From Parvularculaceae bacterium (GTDB lineage Bacteria; Pseudomonadota; Alphaproteobacteria; Caulobacterales; Parvularculaceae), in assembly GCA_027080545.1 (NCBI GenBank), contig JALWRV010000078.1, forward strand, positions 1-8,342: a stretch of 8,342 bases of DNA, read 5' to 3'. Position 1 is the stretch's first letter. Each line of letters starts with the position of its first letter. The notes below the pieces were generated by a model. That model saw only the letters and a list, made by a program, of their open reading frames with translations. It was not told where the DNA came from and searched no databases. Below, in pieces: positions 6,418-8,342 of this stretch. The position numbers and the translations under genes are program-made.

Positions 6418-6434
6418 AGGTGGTTGCTAAATTG
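6418..6434 (+). promoter_or_regulatory. Ribosome binding site and TTG start of ntrY
   Basis: AGGTGG (6418-6423) lies eight bases before TTG 6432, a good distance. The frame is closed by TAG at 6417-6419. The only other nearby start is GTG 6420, which overlaps the AGGTGG and has no site of its own. The first in-frame ATG codon would fall inside the first membrane helix, so TTG 6432 is preferred. Confidence 0.6.
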
Positions 6435-8342
6435 TCTCATCCCGGTGACCCTTCATTACCACAAGACAAGTCTGTTTCGGCCAGTTCGGATAAGCTATCT
6501 GGGGGGCTGGCCGGGCGGTTGGGCTTTGCCGGGCAATCCCGGCGCTTGCTGCTGATTTTCGTTCTCGTGGGGCTGGCCATGGTGATTTTTTTTGCCACCG
6601 CCCTGTTTTTGCTGAATTTTGTCGAAGGCTCCACGGCCCCGTTGGCGGTTTTATTTGCCGCCAGCGCTTTGCTGGCGGTTTTTCTGATGACCATTGTTGG
6701 TCTGCGTCTGTGGCGGATCTATCGGGATCGGCGCATCGGTCGGGCGGGATCCCGGATGCATACGCGGCTGGTGGCTCTGTTGTCGATCGTGGCGATTGCG
6801 CCCGCGGTGATTACTTTCACCTTTTCCACCATCGTGTTGCAGCGCATTACCCAAGATTTACTGATTGACCGCATCAACCGATCGGTGACCAATGCGGTTA
6901 ATCTGGCCAATGGCTATTTCGGCTCTAACTCCATTCAAATGGGCAATGGATTGGTGGATCTGGCCTTGGATGTGCAGAATTTTGAAGCCAGCGAAGGCTA
7001 TGCCAATGCGCCGGTGACGTTGCGGCAATATTTGTTGGGCCAAGCCATTGTGCGCGGTTGGTCAGCGATTTATTTGCTGGATGGGGATCGTAAAATTATT
7101 TTACGGGCCGAAGTTACCCCGGCGCGGGTGCTGAAGTATAAATTACCCGCGCCATCGGTTTTTTCTCGGCTTGATGCAGGCCAAGACATTGCCTCGCGCT
7201 ATGATTTTAACGCTGTGGATCCCGCCAAGCTCGACCTTTATTATGGGATACTTAAAATTCAGCCCTTCAATGAAGGCTATATTCTCGCTTATAAGGAAGA
7301 GACCCCGTTGATTGCCTCTCAACTTGTGGCAGTTCGGGAATTCCGCGATAGCTCCACCGCCTTTCAGCGCACCCTGTCCAATTTACGGGTGATTTTTTTG
7401 GTGGGCTTTTCACTGTTGGCGCTGATCATTTTATTGTCGGCGGTGTGGGCGGGCTTGCTGGTCTCCAACGCGATTGTGCAACCCATTGGCAAGCTTGCCA
7501 ATATGGCCAATCTCGTTTCCGGGGGGGATTTGTCGGCGCGGGTCAAGCCCGGCCATAATGATGGGGAACTGGCTGATTTGGCACAAGCCTTCAATCACAT
7601 GACCGAACAATTGGAGACCCAAAGAGATGATCTGGTTTCCGCCAACCAAAAATCGGATGAACGACGCCGTTTCATTGAAGCGGTGCTGTCCGGGGTTCCC
7701 GCCGGGGTAATGGGGCTGAGTGCCGATGGACGGGTGACCATTGCCAATCGTACGGCGGCAGAATTTTTAGGCACTTCGCCGCGTCGCCTGACCGGTGCCA
7801 CCCTTGCCTCTATATCGCCGGAGATTTGCGAAATTTTTGAAAGCGCGCGCGCCAATCCACAGCGCGAATCCAGCGGGCAAGTGGAATTGAACAATCGTGG
7901 CCAAACCGTTTTGTTAAGTGTGCGGGTTTCCGGCGATGGCGATGATTATGTGATGACCTTTGACGACATAACAGATCTTGTTTCGGCGCAACGCAACGCC
8001 GCTTGGGGGGATGTTGCCCGGCGCATTGCCCATGAAATTAAAAATCCGCTGACCCCAATACAGCTATCGGCTGAACGATTGCAGCGTAAATATCGCAAAG
8101 AAATATCCACCAGTCCGGAAGTGTTTGATCGCTGCACACAGACCATCATTCGCCATGTGGGTGATATTGGCCGTATGGTGGCGGAGTTCTCGTCTTTTGC
8201 GCGGATGCCGGAACCGATCATGCAGGAAGAAGATCTTTATGAAATTGCCAAAGCGGCGATGTTCAATTTTCAAGTTTCCGCACCGGAAATTGATTTTGCC
8301 CTAGAAGGAGACCCGGGGCCCTTGTTATTTTTTGGGGATGGG
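6432..8342 (+). CDS. ntrY: NtrY-type membrane sensor histidine kinase (3' end cut by window)
   Basis: 637 codons are present, with no stop before the window ends. NtrY is the sensor of the NtrY-NtrX two-component system, linked to nitrogen metabolism and, in some species, redox or envelope control. Residues about 37-62, 68-93 and 110-135 are hydrophobic helices. A probable periplasmic region spans about 136-315, and a fourth helix 318-345. The HAMP region (about 345-400) reads NAIVQPIGKLANMANLVSGGDLSARV, and a PAS-like domain follows (about 412-515). The dimerisation/phosphoacceptor domain has AWGDVARRIAHEIKNPLTPIQLSAERLQRKY, with His534 as the phosphorylated residue. The following HVGDIGRMVAEFSSFARMP is very characteristic of NtrY rather than NtrB. 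The ATP-binding N, G1 and G2 boxes and any ntrX lie beyond the window. Full-length relatives are, from memory, about 730-770 residues. It lies 398 bases after dusB with no ntrB or ntrC between. Confidence 0.93.
   Translation, partial: MSHPGDPSLPQDKSVSASSDKLSGGLAGRLGFAGQSRRLLLIFVLVGLAMVIFFATALFLLNFVEGSTAPLAVLFAASALLAVFLMTIVGLRLWRIYRDRRIGRAGSRMHTRLVALLSIVAIAPAVITFTFSTIVLQRITQDLLIDRINRSVTNAVNLANGYFGSNSIQMGNGLVDLALDVQNFEASEGYANAPVTLRQYLLGQAIVRGWSAIYLLDGDRKIILRAEVTPARVLKYKLPAPSVFSRLDAGQDIASRYDFNAVDPAKLDLYYGILKIQPFNEGYILAYKEETPLIASQLVAVREFRDSSTAFQRTLSNLRVIFLVGFSLLALIILLSAVWAGLLVSNAIVQPIGKLANMANLVSGGDLSARVKPGHNDGELADLAQAFNHMTEQLETQRDDLVSANQKSDERRRFIEAVLSGVPAGVMGLSADGRVTIANRTAAEFLGTSPRRLTGATLASISPEICEIFESARANPQRESSGQVELNNRGQTVLLSVRVSGDGDDYVMTFDDITDLVSAQRNAAWGDVARRIAHEIKNPLTPIQLSAERLQRKYRKEISTSPEVFDRCTQTIIRHVGDIGRMVAEFSSFARMPEPIMQEEDLYEIAKAAMFNFQVSAPEIDFALEGDPGPLLFFGDG

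Larger units (their letters stand above)
6034..6431. other. Gene-free, repeat-rich gap between dusB and ntrY
   Basis: This 398-base stretch has no convincing gene. The open frames in it run through hairpins and have no family motifs. In order it holds a small hairpin after dusB (6069-6088), a nested repeat with the cinA-type core (6128-6162), T-rich tracts (6221-6240), a GGGACC/GGTCCC hairpin (6266-6284), a GTGCTGCGCAGCAC palindrome (6306-6319), and a possible ntrY promoter (6369-6397). In related genomes ntrB and ntrC usually occupy this place; neither they nor a remnant can be seen. Confidence 0.75.

Noticed and set aside
6156..6419. Open frame of 87 codons on the + strand in the dusB-ntrY gap
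   Set aside because: It runs through several palindromic repeats, has no family motif or good ribosome site, and appears to be a by-product of repeat sequence.
1..8342. CRISPR arrays, tRNA or rRNA genes, transposases and phage genes
   Set aside because: No regularly spaced direct repeats, no tRNA-like cloverleaf and no transposase or phage motifs were seen on either strand.

Overview
The window looks like a chromosomal core segment from an alphaproteobacterium. Three things point there: a single-chain IspD-IspF fusion, a gene order (lipA, a Coq10/RatA gene, then on the other strand cinA and ispDF, then dusB/nifR3, then an ntr sensor kinase) that I know from Rhodospirillales-type genomes, and a membrane kinase of the NtrY type. 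The genus cannot be named from this sequence alone.

Layout: positions 21-3168 hold a + strand run of three genes: lipA (lipoyl synthase), a START-domain Coq10/RatA-family gene, and an AidB-type acyl-CoA dehydrogenase. Positions 3161-4886 hold a - strand pair, ispDF followed by a stand-alone CinA C-terminal-domain amidase gene, with only one base between them. The aidB-like and cinA genes meet tail to tail, and both stop codons lie inside one 8-bp palindrome (3161-3168). A 79-bp divergent gap separates ispDF from dusB (4966-6033, tRNA-dihydrouridine synthase). A 398-bp gene-free stretch (6034-6431) follows, packed with inverted repeats. From 6432 to the window end runs an ntrY-type nitrogen-related sensor kinase. 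It starts at TTG and is cut off by the window edge before its ATP-binding domain.

The genes are mostly housekeeping: lipoate cofactor synthesis, ubiquinone handling, isoprenoid precursor (MEP) synthesis, nucleotide salvage and tRNA modification, followed by a two-component sensor.

I did not find a new defence, toxin or mobile-gene system. Three points deserve attention. (1) A short repeat of the TTCGACA(A/G)GCTCAG type occurs twice. One copy is in the 6034-6431 gap and the other lies inside the cinA reading frame, where it seems to encode an in-frame insertion of about 15-17 residues just before a conserved motif, much like the protein-coding palindromic elements of Rickettsia. (2) ntrB and ntrC, which usually lie between dusB and ntrY, are missing, and the repeat-rich gap occupies their place. 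(3) The gap carries a repeat cluster bounded by near-matching inverted CGTCAYCCC ends, followed by a plausible ntrY promoter with an overlapping dyad.
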